Below, in pieces: positions 1 through 7,061 of a DNA stretch of 7,796 nucleotides; the stretch's first letter is position 1, and every line of letters starts with the position of its first letter. Below the pieces are notes generated by a model. It was not told the origin of the DNA and made no database searches. It worked only from the letters and a program-made list of their open reading frames with translations. Source of the stretch: Bacteroidales bacterium (GTDB taxonomy: Bacteria; Bacteroidota; Bacteroidia; Bacteroidales; UBA3663); NCBI GenBank assembly GCA_030526445.1, contig JAUNCV010000095.1:1-7796 (forward strand), written 5' to 3'. The position numbers and the translations under genes were made by a program.

Positions 1-16
1 GGAATAATATTCTCCC

Positions 17-24
17 TATATTTG
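17..24 (+). promoter_or_regulatory. Bacteroidetes-type -7 promoter element of the hsd operon
   Basis: TATATTTG is a perfect match to the Bacteroidetes primary sigma -7 consensus TAnnTTTG. The expected -33 element would lie about 20 bp further left and falls outside the window, so only half of the promoter is visible. Transcription would start around position 30, giving a leader of about 50 nt before the hsdM ATG at 79. The element overlaps the in-frame TTG at 22, which argues against that TTG being the start codon. Confidence 0.7.
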
Positions 25-28
25 CAGC

Positions 29-49
29 GACATGAATTCTGGTTATGTC
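29..49. repeat. Imperfect inverted repeat at the hsd transcription start
   Basis: GACATGAA (29-36) faces TTATGTC (43-49). The arms pair except for one unpaired base, with six bases between. The repeat lies just downstream of the -7 element, where a repressor operator or a short leader hairpin could sit. It is short and could be chance; a functional role is inference only. Confidence 0.25.
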
Positions 50-78
50 ACACAGTTCCACTTAACACATATCTGATA

Positions 79-1782
79 ATGGCAACCAATAAGGAAAGAG
101 ACGAATTGCATCGCACCATCTGGAACATCGCGAATAGCTTGCGCGGTGCTGTTGATGGCTGGAGCTTCAAGGCGTATGTGCTTGGAGCCATCTTCTATCG
201 CTATATTTCGGAGAACCTTTGCGAATATGTAAAGAAGCTGCAGGAAGCAGGTGGCGTCTTTGACTACGATTACTCGAAGACGAGCGATGAGGAGGCCGAA
301 TATGGCCGCGAGACATTGGTGCAGGAGAAGGGCTACTTCATTCTGCCAAGCCAGTTGTTTTGCCGTATTGCTGCCAACCCCGAGGCCGATGTGAACCTCA
401 ACATCACGCTCAGCAATGTGTTCCGCGCCATTGAGGCCAGTGCACAGGGCAGCGCTTCGGAGGACGATCTCCGCGGTCTCTTCTCTGACTTTATTGTGGA
501 TAACTCACAGCTTGGCAACTCGCTCGAGGACCGAAACAAACTTCTGGCCAAGGTGCTCATTGCTGTGCGCGATATGGATCTGGGCGATAGCTTTGACGAT
601 ACCGGCAACGATACTTTTGGCGATGCCTATGAGTATCTGATGCAGATGTATGCTGCCAATGCCGGCAAGAGTGGTGGCGAGTTCTTCACGCCACAGGAGG
701 TGAGTGAGCTTTTGGCCCGACTGGCTTCGCACGACAATCCGAAGATCAGCAAGGTCTATGACCCAGCTTGCGGCTCGGGCTCTTTGCTCATGAAGTTTGC
801 GCGTACCGAAGGCAAGAAGAACCCAAACCTCAAGTATTTTGGACAGGAAATCAACCCAACCACCTACAACCTTTGTCGCATCAACATGTTCCTGCACAAT
901 ATTAACTGCAGTAACTTTGATATTCAGCTGGGCGACACGCTGATGAACCCCAAACACTTTGGTGAGAAGTTCGATGCCATTGTGAGCAATCCGCCCTATT
1001 CCATCAAGTGGGATGGCAAAAAGAATCCTATCCTGATGAACGATGACCGCTACAGTCCTGCGGGTGTTTTGGCTCCAGACACGAAGGCCGACTTGGCTTT
1101 CACCATGCATATGCTTTATCAGCTGGCTGAGACTGGCACTGCGGCTATCGTTGAGTTCCCGGGCGTGTTGTATCGTGGTGGTGCCGAGGAAAAGATTCGT
1201 CACTACTTGCTCAAGAACAATTTTGTTGACACCATCATTCAGCTCCCGGCCAACCTCTTCTTTGGTGTGGGCATTGCCACCTGCATCATCGTGCTGCGCA
1301 AGGGCAAGCGCCCTGATAACAAGGTGCTCTTCATCGATGGTTCGGAGCAGTTTGTCAAGGTGGGTGCGAAGAACAAGCTCACCGAAGAGAACCAGAACGC
1401 TATCTTCGATGCCTATGCAAAGCGTGCTGAGATTCAGTATTTCAGCAAGTTGGTCGATGTGGCCACTATCATTGAGAATAAGTGCAACCTCAGTGTCTCT
1501 TCGTATGTAGAGCAGGAGGACAAGCGTGAGGAGATTGATATTGCCAAACTGAATGATGAGATCGATAAGCTCATGGACGATATCATCGATTCTTCAGAAC
1601 GTCTTGACTTCATCATAGCCCGCGAATTGGGAGGCGAAAAAGAAGATGCTCGCAAGATGATTCGCGAAGGCAAGATCAAAGAATTCATGCACGATTTTGG
1701 CTTCTTAGTGGAAGAGGAACCCGCTACAGATGACCCAGAATGGATAGAAATTTTCAAGGAGGCTGGCTATGAATTCGATTGA
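79..1782 (+). CDS. hsdM: Type I restriction-modification system, DNA methyltransferase subunit HsdM
   Basis: HsdM is the modification subunit of a type I restriction enzyme. Two copies join one HsdS to form an N6-adenine methyltransferase that protects the host's recognition sites, using S-adenosylmethionine. The protein has 567 residues. An HsdM N-terminal helical domain covers roughly residues 5-150. The conserved GGEFFTP segment (199-205) leads into the methyltransferase fold. The AdoMet-binding motif I is DPACGSG (228-234), and the catalytic motif IV is NPPY (304-307), the form expected for N6-adenine methylation. A charged helical tail after about residue 480 makes it somewhat longer than the roughly 520 residues of EcoR124I HsdM. 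I chose the ATG at 79: the in-frame TTG at 22 lies inside the promoter -7 element, and the conserved HsdM sequence begins right after residue 1. No Shine-Dalgarno sequence precedes it. The last 14 bp overlap hsdS. No motif is missing, so it should be active. Confidence 0.96.
   Translation: MATNKERDELHRTIWNIANSLRGAVDGWSFKAYVLGAIFYRYISENLCEYVKKLQEAGGVFDYDYSKTSDEEAEYGRETLVQEKGYFILPSQLFCRIAANPEADVNLNITLSNVFRAIEASAQGSASEDDLRGLFSDFIVDNSQLGNSLEDRNKLLAKVLIAVRDMDLGDSFDDTGNDTFGDAYEYLMQMYAANAGKSGGEFFTPQEVSELLARLASHDNPKISKVYDPACGSGSLLMKFARTEGKKNPNLKYFGQEINPTTYNLCRINMFLHNINCSNFDIQLGDTLMNPKHFGEKFDAIVSNPPYSIKWDGKKNPILMNDDRYSPAGVLAPDTKADLAFTMHMLYQLAETGTAAIVEFPGVLYRGGAEEKIRHYLLKNNFVDTIIQLPANLFFGVGIATCIIVLRKGKRPDNKVLFIDGSEQFVKVGAKNKLTEENQNAIFDAYAKRAEIQYFSKLVDVATIIENKCNLSVSSYVEQEDKREEIDIAKLNDEIDKLMDDIIDSSERLDFIIARELGGEKEDARKMIREGKIKEFMHDFGFLVEEEPATDDPEWIEIFKEAGYEFD
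1756..1762 (+). promoter_or_regulatory. Strong Shine-Dalgarno site for hsdS inside the hsdM end
   Basis: AAGGAGG lies six bases before the hsdS ATG at 1769, within the last codons of hsdM. It is a near-ideal match to the anti-Shine-Dalgarno sequence and fixes the hsdS start. The hsdM, S24-like and final genes have no such site, which is normal for Bacteroidetes; hsdR has only a weak AGGA at 2947-2950. Together with the 14-bp gene overlap, it suggests coupled translation that keeps the M:S ratio steady. Confidence 0.6.
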
Positions 1783-2941
1783 CAAACTTGTAAAGAAGCT
1801 GCATCCAGATGGGGTGAAGTGGGTGAAGTTGGGAGACCATTGCGATGTCTTAAGAGGCAAGCGTTTAACTAAATCTCAACTCCAAGATAGTGGTAAGTAC
1901 AAAGTTTATCACGGAGGTTTTGAGCCTATTGGAAATTATGATGATTATAATAGAGAAGCAAAGACAATTATGGTCATAAATGTTGGAGCTTCGGCTGGAA
2001 CTGTTGGATTTTCAGATAAAAAATTTTGGTCATCAGACGGATGTTTCTGCTTAAGTCAAAACCAAGAAGTTAATAGCAAATTTTTGTATTATTCACTTCT
2101 TTTACAAGAGAAAAAAATAAAGTCAAAAGTAAGAAACGCCGGTATTCCTACACTTGATAAAAGTGCTGTTGAAGATATCGAAATCCCTCTTCCCGACATC
2201 AAGATCCAAAAAGAGATTGTTCACATTCTTAACAGCTTCACATGTATCATCTCAAAGCTCGACGATGCTATCAAACTCCGCCAAAAGCAGTATGAGTATT
2301 ATCGCGAGAAGCTATTTGGAACGACATTAGAAAATTGTCAAGAACTGGAATCCATAGGCTTAATAAAGCTTGTGTCATTTAATTCTCTTGGACCTATAAC
2401 AAGAGGTAAAAGGTTTGTACGTGACGATATCAAAGATTTTGGTCAGCCATGTATTCATTATGGTGATATGTATACATATTATGGTGTCCAAGCATCAAAG
2501 ACAAAAACTTTCTTAGATAGAGATTTTCCCAAAAAAATGCGCTATGCTAAAAAAGGCGATGTAGTTATAGTTGGTGCTGGAGAAAACAATCTCGATATCG
2601 GCGTTGGCCTTGCTTGGAGTGGAGAAGAACCAGCTGTTGTTCACGATGCTTGTTATATTCTTGAACACGAGCAAAATCCTTTGTATATATCTTATTATCT
2701 TAGAACAAACATTTATCATCAACAACTAAAAAAAAATGTATCTGAAGGTAAAATATGTTCTTTTTCTTCTGAAGGATTAGGTAAAGTTCTTATCCCCATT
2801 CCTTCCCTCGACCGCCAAGCCGACATTGTCGATATCCTTGATGAATTCGAGAGCACCATAGAGAAGCTCAAGAAGGTGAAGGAATTGAGACAAAAGCAGT
2901 ATGAATATTATCGCGAGAAACTTTTAACATTCGAACATTAA
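1769..2941 (+). CDS. hsdS: Type I restriction-modification system, specificity subunit HsdS
   Basis: HsdS reads the bipartite DNA target and holds two HsdM (and, for restriction, two HsdR) subunits. The 390 residues show the usual two-fold pseudo-repeat. The first target-recognition domain (TRD1) spans roughly residues 16-150, and a conserved helical segment ends in RQKQYEYYREKL (171-182). TRD2 follows at roughly 195-345, and a second conserved segment ends in the identical RQKQYEYYREKL (374-385). Both halves open with a KL...RGKR pattern and close with an IPxP segment before the helix. Each TRD would recognise one half of the target; the target itself cannot be read from the sequence. The TRD coding DNA is clearly A/T-rich (sampled 60-base lines about 23-42% G+C, mostly around 30%) compared with hsdM and hsdR (single sampled lines 62% and 52%), which fits TRD replacement by horizontal transfer. 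The start is fixed by AAGGAGG six bases upstream. No inverted silent hsdS copy or recombinase gene is visible in the window. Confidence 0.95.
   Translation: MNSIDKLVKKLHPDGVKWVKLGDHCDVLRGKRLTKSQLQDSGKYKVYHGGFEPIGNYDDYNREAKTIMVINVGASAGTVGFSDKKFWSSDGCFCLSQNQEVNSKFLYYSLLLQEKKIKSKVRNAGIPTLDKSAVEDIEIPLPDIKIQKEIVHILNSFTCIISKLDDAIKLRQKQYEYYREKLFGTTLENCQELESIGLIKLVSFNSLGPITRGKRFVRDDIKDFGQPCIHYGDMYTYYGVQASKTKTFLDRDFPKKMRYAKKGDVVIVGAGENNLDIGVGLAWSGEEPAVVHDACYILEHEQNPLYISYYLRTNIYHQQLKKNVSEGKICSFSSEGLGKVLIPIPSLDRQADIVDILDEFESTIEKLKKVKELRQKQYEYYREKLLTFEH
2282..2310 (+). repeat. Direct repeat copy 1 in hsdS (end of first half)
   Basis: This 29-bp segment encodes the conserved helix after TRD1. It matches 2891-2919 at 28 of 29 positions; the only difference is G in GAG here against A in GAA there. 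Both copies are in the same reading frame and 609 bp (203 codons) apart. The surrounding DNA has diverged, so the near-identity points to recent duplication, gene conversion or selection for recombination. Confidence 0.85.
2728..2736 (+). repeat. A9 homopolymer tract within hsdS TRD2
   Basis: Nine consecutive A residues encode part of Leu-Lys-Lys-Asn (residues 320-323) in TRD2. It is the longest run I see in the coding sequence; two A7 runs also occur in hsdS (2111-2117, 2531-2537). A one-base slip would shift the frame and remove the C-terminal conserved helix of HsdS. Whether slippage occurs is unknown, and A/T-rich TRDs acquire such runs by chance. Confidence 0.5.
2891..2919 (+). repeat. 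Direct repeat copy 2 in hsdS (end of second half)
   Basis: This is the second copy of the 29-bp repeat described at 2282-2310, coding for the C-terminal conserved helix of HsdS. Recombination between the copies would delete exactly 609 bp, keep the frame, and leave an HsdS of about 187 residues with TRD1 only. Confidence 0.85.
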
Positions 2942-2954
2942 TTGTTAGGACTTT

Positions 2955-5900
2955 ATGTCACAAAACATCTCCATCATCGCCGAGCAGAAAGAGTGTACCG
3001 TAGTGGCTCAGTATGAGGCACAGGTGCGCGATGCCAGCAGCTACCAGAGCGAAGCGGCTTTGGAGAAAAAGCTGATAGAGCAGCTGGTGGCGCAAGGCTA
3101 CGAATACCCAATGATACGCGACGAGAAAGAGCTCGTGGCGAACCTGCGCGTGCAGTTGGGTAAGCTGAACGGCTATGAGTTCTCGAATGCAGAATGGAAG
3201 CGTTTCTTTGAAGGCAACATTGCCAACACCATTCTGACCATGGAGGACAAGACCGAGATGATACAGAGAAAGAACACCGGTATCAGCTTGGAGCTCGATA
3301 ATGGAGAGAAGAAAAACATTCACCTCATTGACAAGGTGAATATACATAACAACCGCCTTCAGGTCATCAACCAGTATGTGCCTGAAGGTGGAACCCACGC
3401 CAACCGCTATGACGTCACCATCCTGGTCAATGGCTTGCCATTGGTGCACATAGAGCTGAAGAAACGCAGCGGCAGCCTGCGCGAGGCATTCAACCAGATA
3501 AACCGCTACCAGCGCGAAAGCTTCTGGGCCGGCAAAGCGCTGTTCGAATACATACAAGTGTTTGTGATCAGCAACGGCACACACACCAAATACTATAGCA
3601 ACACCACACGCTTCGCCCACGAAAAAGAGATGGACAAGCAGCGTGGCAAACAGCAGGTAGAAAGCCATTCGTTTGAGTTCACCAGCTTCTGGAGCGATGC
3701 GAAGAACAATATCATCTACGACTTGGAAGACTTCGCGCAAACCTTCTTGTGCAAGCATACGCTGCTGAATGTGCTGACCAAGTTCTGCGTCTTCACGGTT
3801 GACAAGAATCTGCTCGTAATGCGTCCGTATCAGATTGCCGCCACCGAGCGCATTCTGCTTCGCATAGAGACCGCCATCAATAACCGCTGGCAAGGAAGCA
3901 CCAGAGCAGGCGGCTATATATGGCACACCACAGGTTCGGGCAAAACGCTGACATCGTTCAAGACAGCACAGCTTGCCAGCCAGCTGCCCGAGGTGAAGAA
4001 AGTGCTCTTTGTGGTGGACCGTCAGGATCTGGACTACCAGACCATGAAGGAGTATGACAACTTTGAGAAAGACTGCGCCAACAGCAACACCAACTGGAAG
4101 GTGCTGCACAAACAGCTGAGTGACGCCAATGTGAAGATCATCATCACAACGATACAGAAACTCAGCATCCTCTTGAAGCGAAGGAACAACGAAAAAGAAT
4201 TGCCCATTCTGAGCGAGAACGTGGTGTTCATCTTCGACGAATGTCACCGCTCACAGTTTGGCGATATGCACAAACTCATTGTGAAGCGCTTCAAGAAATA
4301 CATGATGTTCGGCTTCACCGGCACGCCCATCTTTGCCGTCAATGCCAACAAGCAGGGCGGCGAATACATGACCACCGCACAGGTGTTTGGTGGCGAGCTC
4401 GACGAAAAGGGCAACCACACCAAGGCATTGCACACCTACACCATCATCAACGCCATCAACGACAAGAATGTGCTCAAATTTAAGGTAGATTACATTCGCA
4501 CCATCAAGATGAAAGAGAACATGGTGGACGAAGACATTTGGGGCATTGCCGAGAAGAAGGCGCTCATGAACCCAGCGCGCATCGCCAAGAATGTGGCCTA
4601 CATATTGAAGAATTTCGACATCAAGACCAAGCGCGGCGAGAGCTACACCATGAGCCGTCTGCAGAATGTGACCGAGGTGATACGCAAAGGTCGTGGCACT
4701 GAAGAGGCGCGACACAAGGTGCTGACCAATGGCTTCAACTCCATTCTTGCCGTAGATAGCGTGCCAATGGCCATAGCCTATTATAATGAGTTCAAGAGGC
4801 AGATGGCAGAGCCCGATGCCGAGCAACTCAGCATAGCCACCATCTTCACCTTTGCGGCCAACGAAGAGACGGCCGAGGTGCCCGAGTTCATCGAGGAAGA
4901 TCCCGAAGCAGTGGTGCAGCTGGACCCAACGAGCAAGGAATTCCTCGAGGGCGCCATCAGAGACTACAACGCGCAGTTTGGCACCAGCTACGACACCAGC
5001 GGAGACAAGTTCCAGAACTACTACAAGGACATTTCGCTCCGCATGAAGAACAAGCAGATTGACCTGCTCATTGTGGTGGGCATGTTCCTCACGGGCTTCG
5101 ATGCCAAAACGCTCAACACGCTCTGGGTTGATAAACAGCTTCGCCTGCACGGATTGCTGCAAGCCTACAGCCGCACCAACCGCATTCTGAACGCTGTGAA
5201 AGACTGTGGCAACATTGTCTGCTTCCGCAACCTTGAAAAGGCCACCAACGACTGCTTTGCGCTGTTTGGCGACGAGAATGCCGGCGGTATCATCTTGATG
5301 CGCAAGTTTGAAGATTACTACTACGGCTATGACGAAGAGAATGGCGGCAGAATAGTGCACCATCTGGGCTACAAAGAGGTGGTTGAGCAGCTGGTGGAGA
5401 AATTCCCATTGTCGGAACTGGGCACCATCATCGAAGAAGAGAAGAAGAAACAATTCATCCGATTGTTTGGCAACTACCTGAAAGCCTACAACCTGCTCAC
5501 AGCCTTCGATGAGTTCAATCCCGACACGGAGGAGGACAAGAACCGCATTCGCATCTTGAAAGAGGGCGAACGACAGGACTACATCAGTTGGTACAACTCA
5601 CTCTATGAGGAGTTCAGAGCCAATGGTGGCAAAGGGGGAGAAAAGACCGACATCAGCGATGACCTGGAGTTTGAAATTGAGCTCGTGAAGCAGGTGCAGA
5701 TTGATATCACCTATATTCTCACCTTGGTGCAGATGTATCACGAGAGCAACTGCCAGAACAAGGAGGTGCTGCTCAAGATCAGACAAGGCATTGGCGCAAG
5801 TCCCGATATGCGCGACAAGCGCGAGCTCATTGAACGCTTCATTGAGCGCCTCAACCCTTCGGCCGAAACCGATGTGTTTCAGGACTGGGACTTCTACCTC

Positions 5901-6266
5901 AAGGAGCAGAAAGAGGAAGAACTCAACGCCATCATCACCGAAGAGAACCTCAAACCCGAAGAGACGCGCGAGTTTATGGACCGCGCCTTTGCTGAGGGCT
6001 ATGTGGAGGAAAACGGCGTAGAGATAACGAAGATACTGCCACCTATGCCACTCTTCGGAGCCGGCAACAAGCGTGCAGAAAAGAAGAGAACCGTGCTTGA
6101 TAAGCTGAGCGCTTTCCTGCATAAGTTCCTGCTCTTTGAGTATTCGCCTTCGAGCTACAAGAAAGTGCTCAAGGTGGAGAAGCCACAGGCGCCAACCGTA
6201 AGGATGTACAGCTTCGAGCAAAACGAGGCACGCATGGTGGCCGATGAAAGTGAGAAAAATAAATAA
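2955..6266 (+). CDS. hsdR: Type I restriction-modification system, restriction/translocase subunit HsdR
   Basis: HsdR pumps DNA toward the bound complex using ATP and cuts unmodified DNA far from the target. The 1103 residues start with a PD-(D/E)xK nuclease domain: Asp153, then Glu167-Leu-Lys169, with the RecB-type QxxxY motif at Gln181-Tyr185. Superfamily 2 helicase motifs follow in order: Walker A TGSGKT (326-331), VVDRQDL (353-359), the DECH box (428-431), FTGTP (454-458), TGFD (713-716) and motif VI QAYSRTNR (736-743). The remaining roughly 350 residues are charged and helical, as in the region that docks HsdR to the methyltransferase. Length and the motif VI region resemble EcoR124I HsdR (about 1040 residues, IC family), and the M-S-R gene order also fits that family. 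The gene starts 13 bp after hsdS with a weak AGGA (2947-2950). All catalytic residues are present and the frame is uninterrupted. No terminator separates it from the next gene. Confidence 0.96.
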   Translation: MSQNISIIAEQKECTVVAQYEAQVRDASSYQSEAALEKKLIEQLVAQGYEYPMIRDEKELVANLRVQLGKLNGYEFSNAEWKRFFEGNIANTILTMEDKTEMIQRKNTGISLELDNGEKKNIHLIDKVNIHNNRLQVINQYVPEGGTHANRYDVTILVNGLPLVHIELKKRSGSLREAFNQINRYQRESFWAGKALFEYIQVFVISNGTHTKYYSNTTRFAHEKEMDKQRGKQQVESHSFEFTSFWSDAKNNIIYDLEDFAQTFLCKHTLLNVLTKFCVFTVDKNLLVMRPYQIAATERILLRIETAINNRWQGSTRAGGYIWHTTGSGKTLTSFKTAQLASQLPEVKKVLFVVDRQDLDYQTMKEYDNFEKDCANSNTNWKVLHKQLSDANVKIIITTIQKLSILLKRRNNEKELPILSENVVFIFDECHRSQFGDMHKLIVKRFKKYMMFGFTGTPIFAVNANKQGGEYMTTAQVFGGELDEKGNHTKALHTYTIINAINDKNVLKFKVDYIRTIKMKENMVDEDIWGIAEKKALMNPARIAKNVAYILKNFDIKTKRGESYTMSRLQNVTEVIRKGRGTEEARHKVLTNGFNSILAVDSVPMAIAYYNEFKRQMAEPDAEQLSIATIFTFAANEETAEVPEFIEEDPEAVVQLDPTSKEFLEGAIRDYNAQFGTSYDTSGDKFQNYYKDISLRMKNKQIDLLIVVGMFLTGFDAKTLNTLWVDKQLRLHGLLQAYSRTNRILNAVKDCGNIVCFRNLEKATNDCFALFGDENAGGIILMRKFEDYYYGYDEENGGRIVHHLGYKEVVEQLVEKFPLSELGTIIEEEKKKQFIRLFGNYLKAYNLLTAFDEFNPDTEEDKNRIRILKEGERQDYISWYNSLYEEFRANGGKGGEKTDISDDLEFEIELVKQVQIDITYILTLVQMYHESNCQNKEVLLKIRQGIGASPDMRDKRELIERFIERLNPSAETDVFQDWDFYLKEQKEEELNAIITEENLKPEETREFMDRAFAEGYVEENGVEITKILPPMPLFGAGNKRAEKKRTVLDKLSAFLHKFLLFEYSPSSYKKVLKVEKPQAPTVRMYSFEQNEARMVADESEKNK

Positions 6267-6299
6267 ACAACTAAATAATAATTAAATAACATAATAACA
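6267..6299 (+). promoter_or_regulatory. G-free A/T-rich leader between hsdR and the S24-like gene
   Basis: The 33-bp gap contains no G and only a few C residues, and is rich in TAA triplets. It has no Shine-Dalgarno sequence, no TAnnTTTG element and no hairpin. Unstructured A-rich leaders commonly support translation initiation in Bacteroidetes, so this is most simply the initiation region of a co-transcribed downstream gene. A promoter inside the end of hsdR cannot be excluded. Confidence 0.45.
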
Positions 6300-7046
6300 A
6301 TGCATATTGAAGAAAACACACTCTACAGAATTGACATTGATGATGAGTTTGTTGTTATCACCACAGAGGGTAGTATTCCTTGTGGAGCAATGGGTGAGGC
6401 AGGTCAGTTCGTTGAACGTAGAGAAAAGCTTAGCGAGTTTATGTGCCTTGGTAACGGCAGTTATGTTGGCATCCATGTGCATGGCGATTCAATGATCGAC
6501 GCGCGCATTTTTCCGGGTGACCTCGTGCTGATTGACAAGGACGTGCTGCCCAATTCGGGCGATATAGTAGTGGTGCGACTTGATGACTGCTATACGGTAA
6601 AGTATCTTTATCACAGAAATGGTGAAATAATGCTTCTCCCTGCCAACGAAAATTATTCGGCCATCACTTTTGCCGAAGGAGATGAGCCAGAGATTGTGGG
6701 TGTGGTGCAACATATTATTACAGCTGCCGTGCACGCCACATTTCGTGAAATTGAGCAGCTGAAAGACCAGAAGTTGCTGAAACAGCGCGAAAATGAAGTC
6801 ATAGACCGCACCATTGACGAAGGGTTGATGGAGAGTCCTGATGTATGGGCCAAGCATGTGACCAAGGAGCAGAAGGCTGTATGGGTGGCGGCTGTTTCGG
6901 ACGCACTCGAGAAGGAAAACCAATGGGCTTGGGCCGAAGAAAGATGGGATTTGAAGAACCTGCGCATATCGTATAACAACGCCATAAACAGCGAGCGTTT
7001 TGACGAATATGACGCCGTTGTGAAGCGAATTCTGAACAAAGGCTGA
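6300..7046 (+). CDS. UmuD/LexA-like S24 peptidase-domain protein with unrecognised C-terminal extension
   Basis: Residues about 25-145 form an S24 (UmuD/LexA/CI C-terminal) self-cleaving domain. The nucleophile Ser64 is in GDSM (62-65), and the general-base Lys101 lies in TVKYL. Their 37-residue spacing equals that of E. coli UmuD (Ser60/Lys97). A candidate self-cleavage site is Ala34-Gly35 in a GEAGQF context, preceded by about 30 residues with no helix-turn-helix. The PANENY segment (114-119) and a GVV strand near 134 also match the fold. From about residue 145 to 248 there is a charged, Trp-containing, probably helical region starting with REIEQLKDQKLL, which UmuD lacks and I cannot assign. 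By family knowledge such domains cleave themselves when RecA filaments form. No umuC follows. It lies 33 bp after hsdR and ends before a strong terminator, so it probably belongs to the hsd transcript. A regulator or damage sensor for the restriction system is inference; a stand-alone UmuD-like factor is an alternative. Confidence 0.85.
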   Translation: MHIEENTLYRIDIDDEFVVITTEGSIPCGAMGEAGQFVERREKLSEFMCLGNGSYVGIHVHGDSMIDARIFPGDLVLIDKDVLPNSGDIVVVRLDDCYTVKYLYHRNGEIMLLPANENYSAITFAEGDEPEIVGVVQHIITAAVHATFREIEQLKDQKLLKQRENEVIDRTIDEGLMESPDVWAKHVTKEQKAVWVAAVSDALEKENQWAWAEERWDLKNLRISYNNAINSERFDEYDAVVKRILNKG

Positions 7047-7061
7047 AAAAAACAGATGTGA

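Noticed and set aside
22..78. In-frame TTG at 22 as an hsdM start adding 19 residues
   Set aside because: The TTG is part of the TATATTTG promoter element, and the extra residues do not resemble HsdM. The ATG at 79 is directly before the conserved N-terminal domain.
505..1203. Minus-strand open frame of 232 codons opposite hsdM
   Set aside because: It lies opposite the methyltransferase motifs and shows no family resemblance; it is a coding-strand shadow.
1769..2941. Invertible hsdS shuffling locus (shufflon-type)
   Set aside because: Only direct, not inverted, repeats are found, and no silent hsdS copy or recombinase gene is present in this window. One could exist outside it.
2958..5453. 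Two long minus-strand open frames (429 and 400 codons) opposite hsdR
   Set aside because: They are antisense shadows of a strongly codon-biased gene with intact nuclease and helicase motifs. They have no promoter or recognisable domain.
6300..7046. Classical LexA or CI repressor
   Set aside because: There is no N-terminal helix-turn-helix; only about 30 residues precede the candidate cleavage site, as in UmuD. DNA binding by the C-terminal region remains untested.
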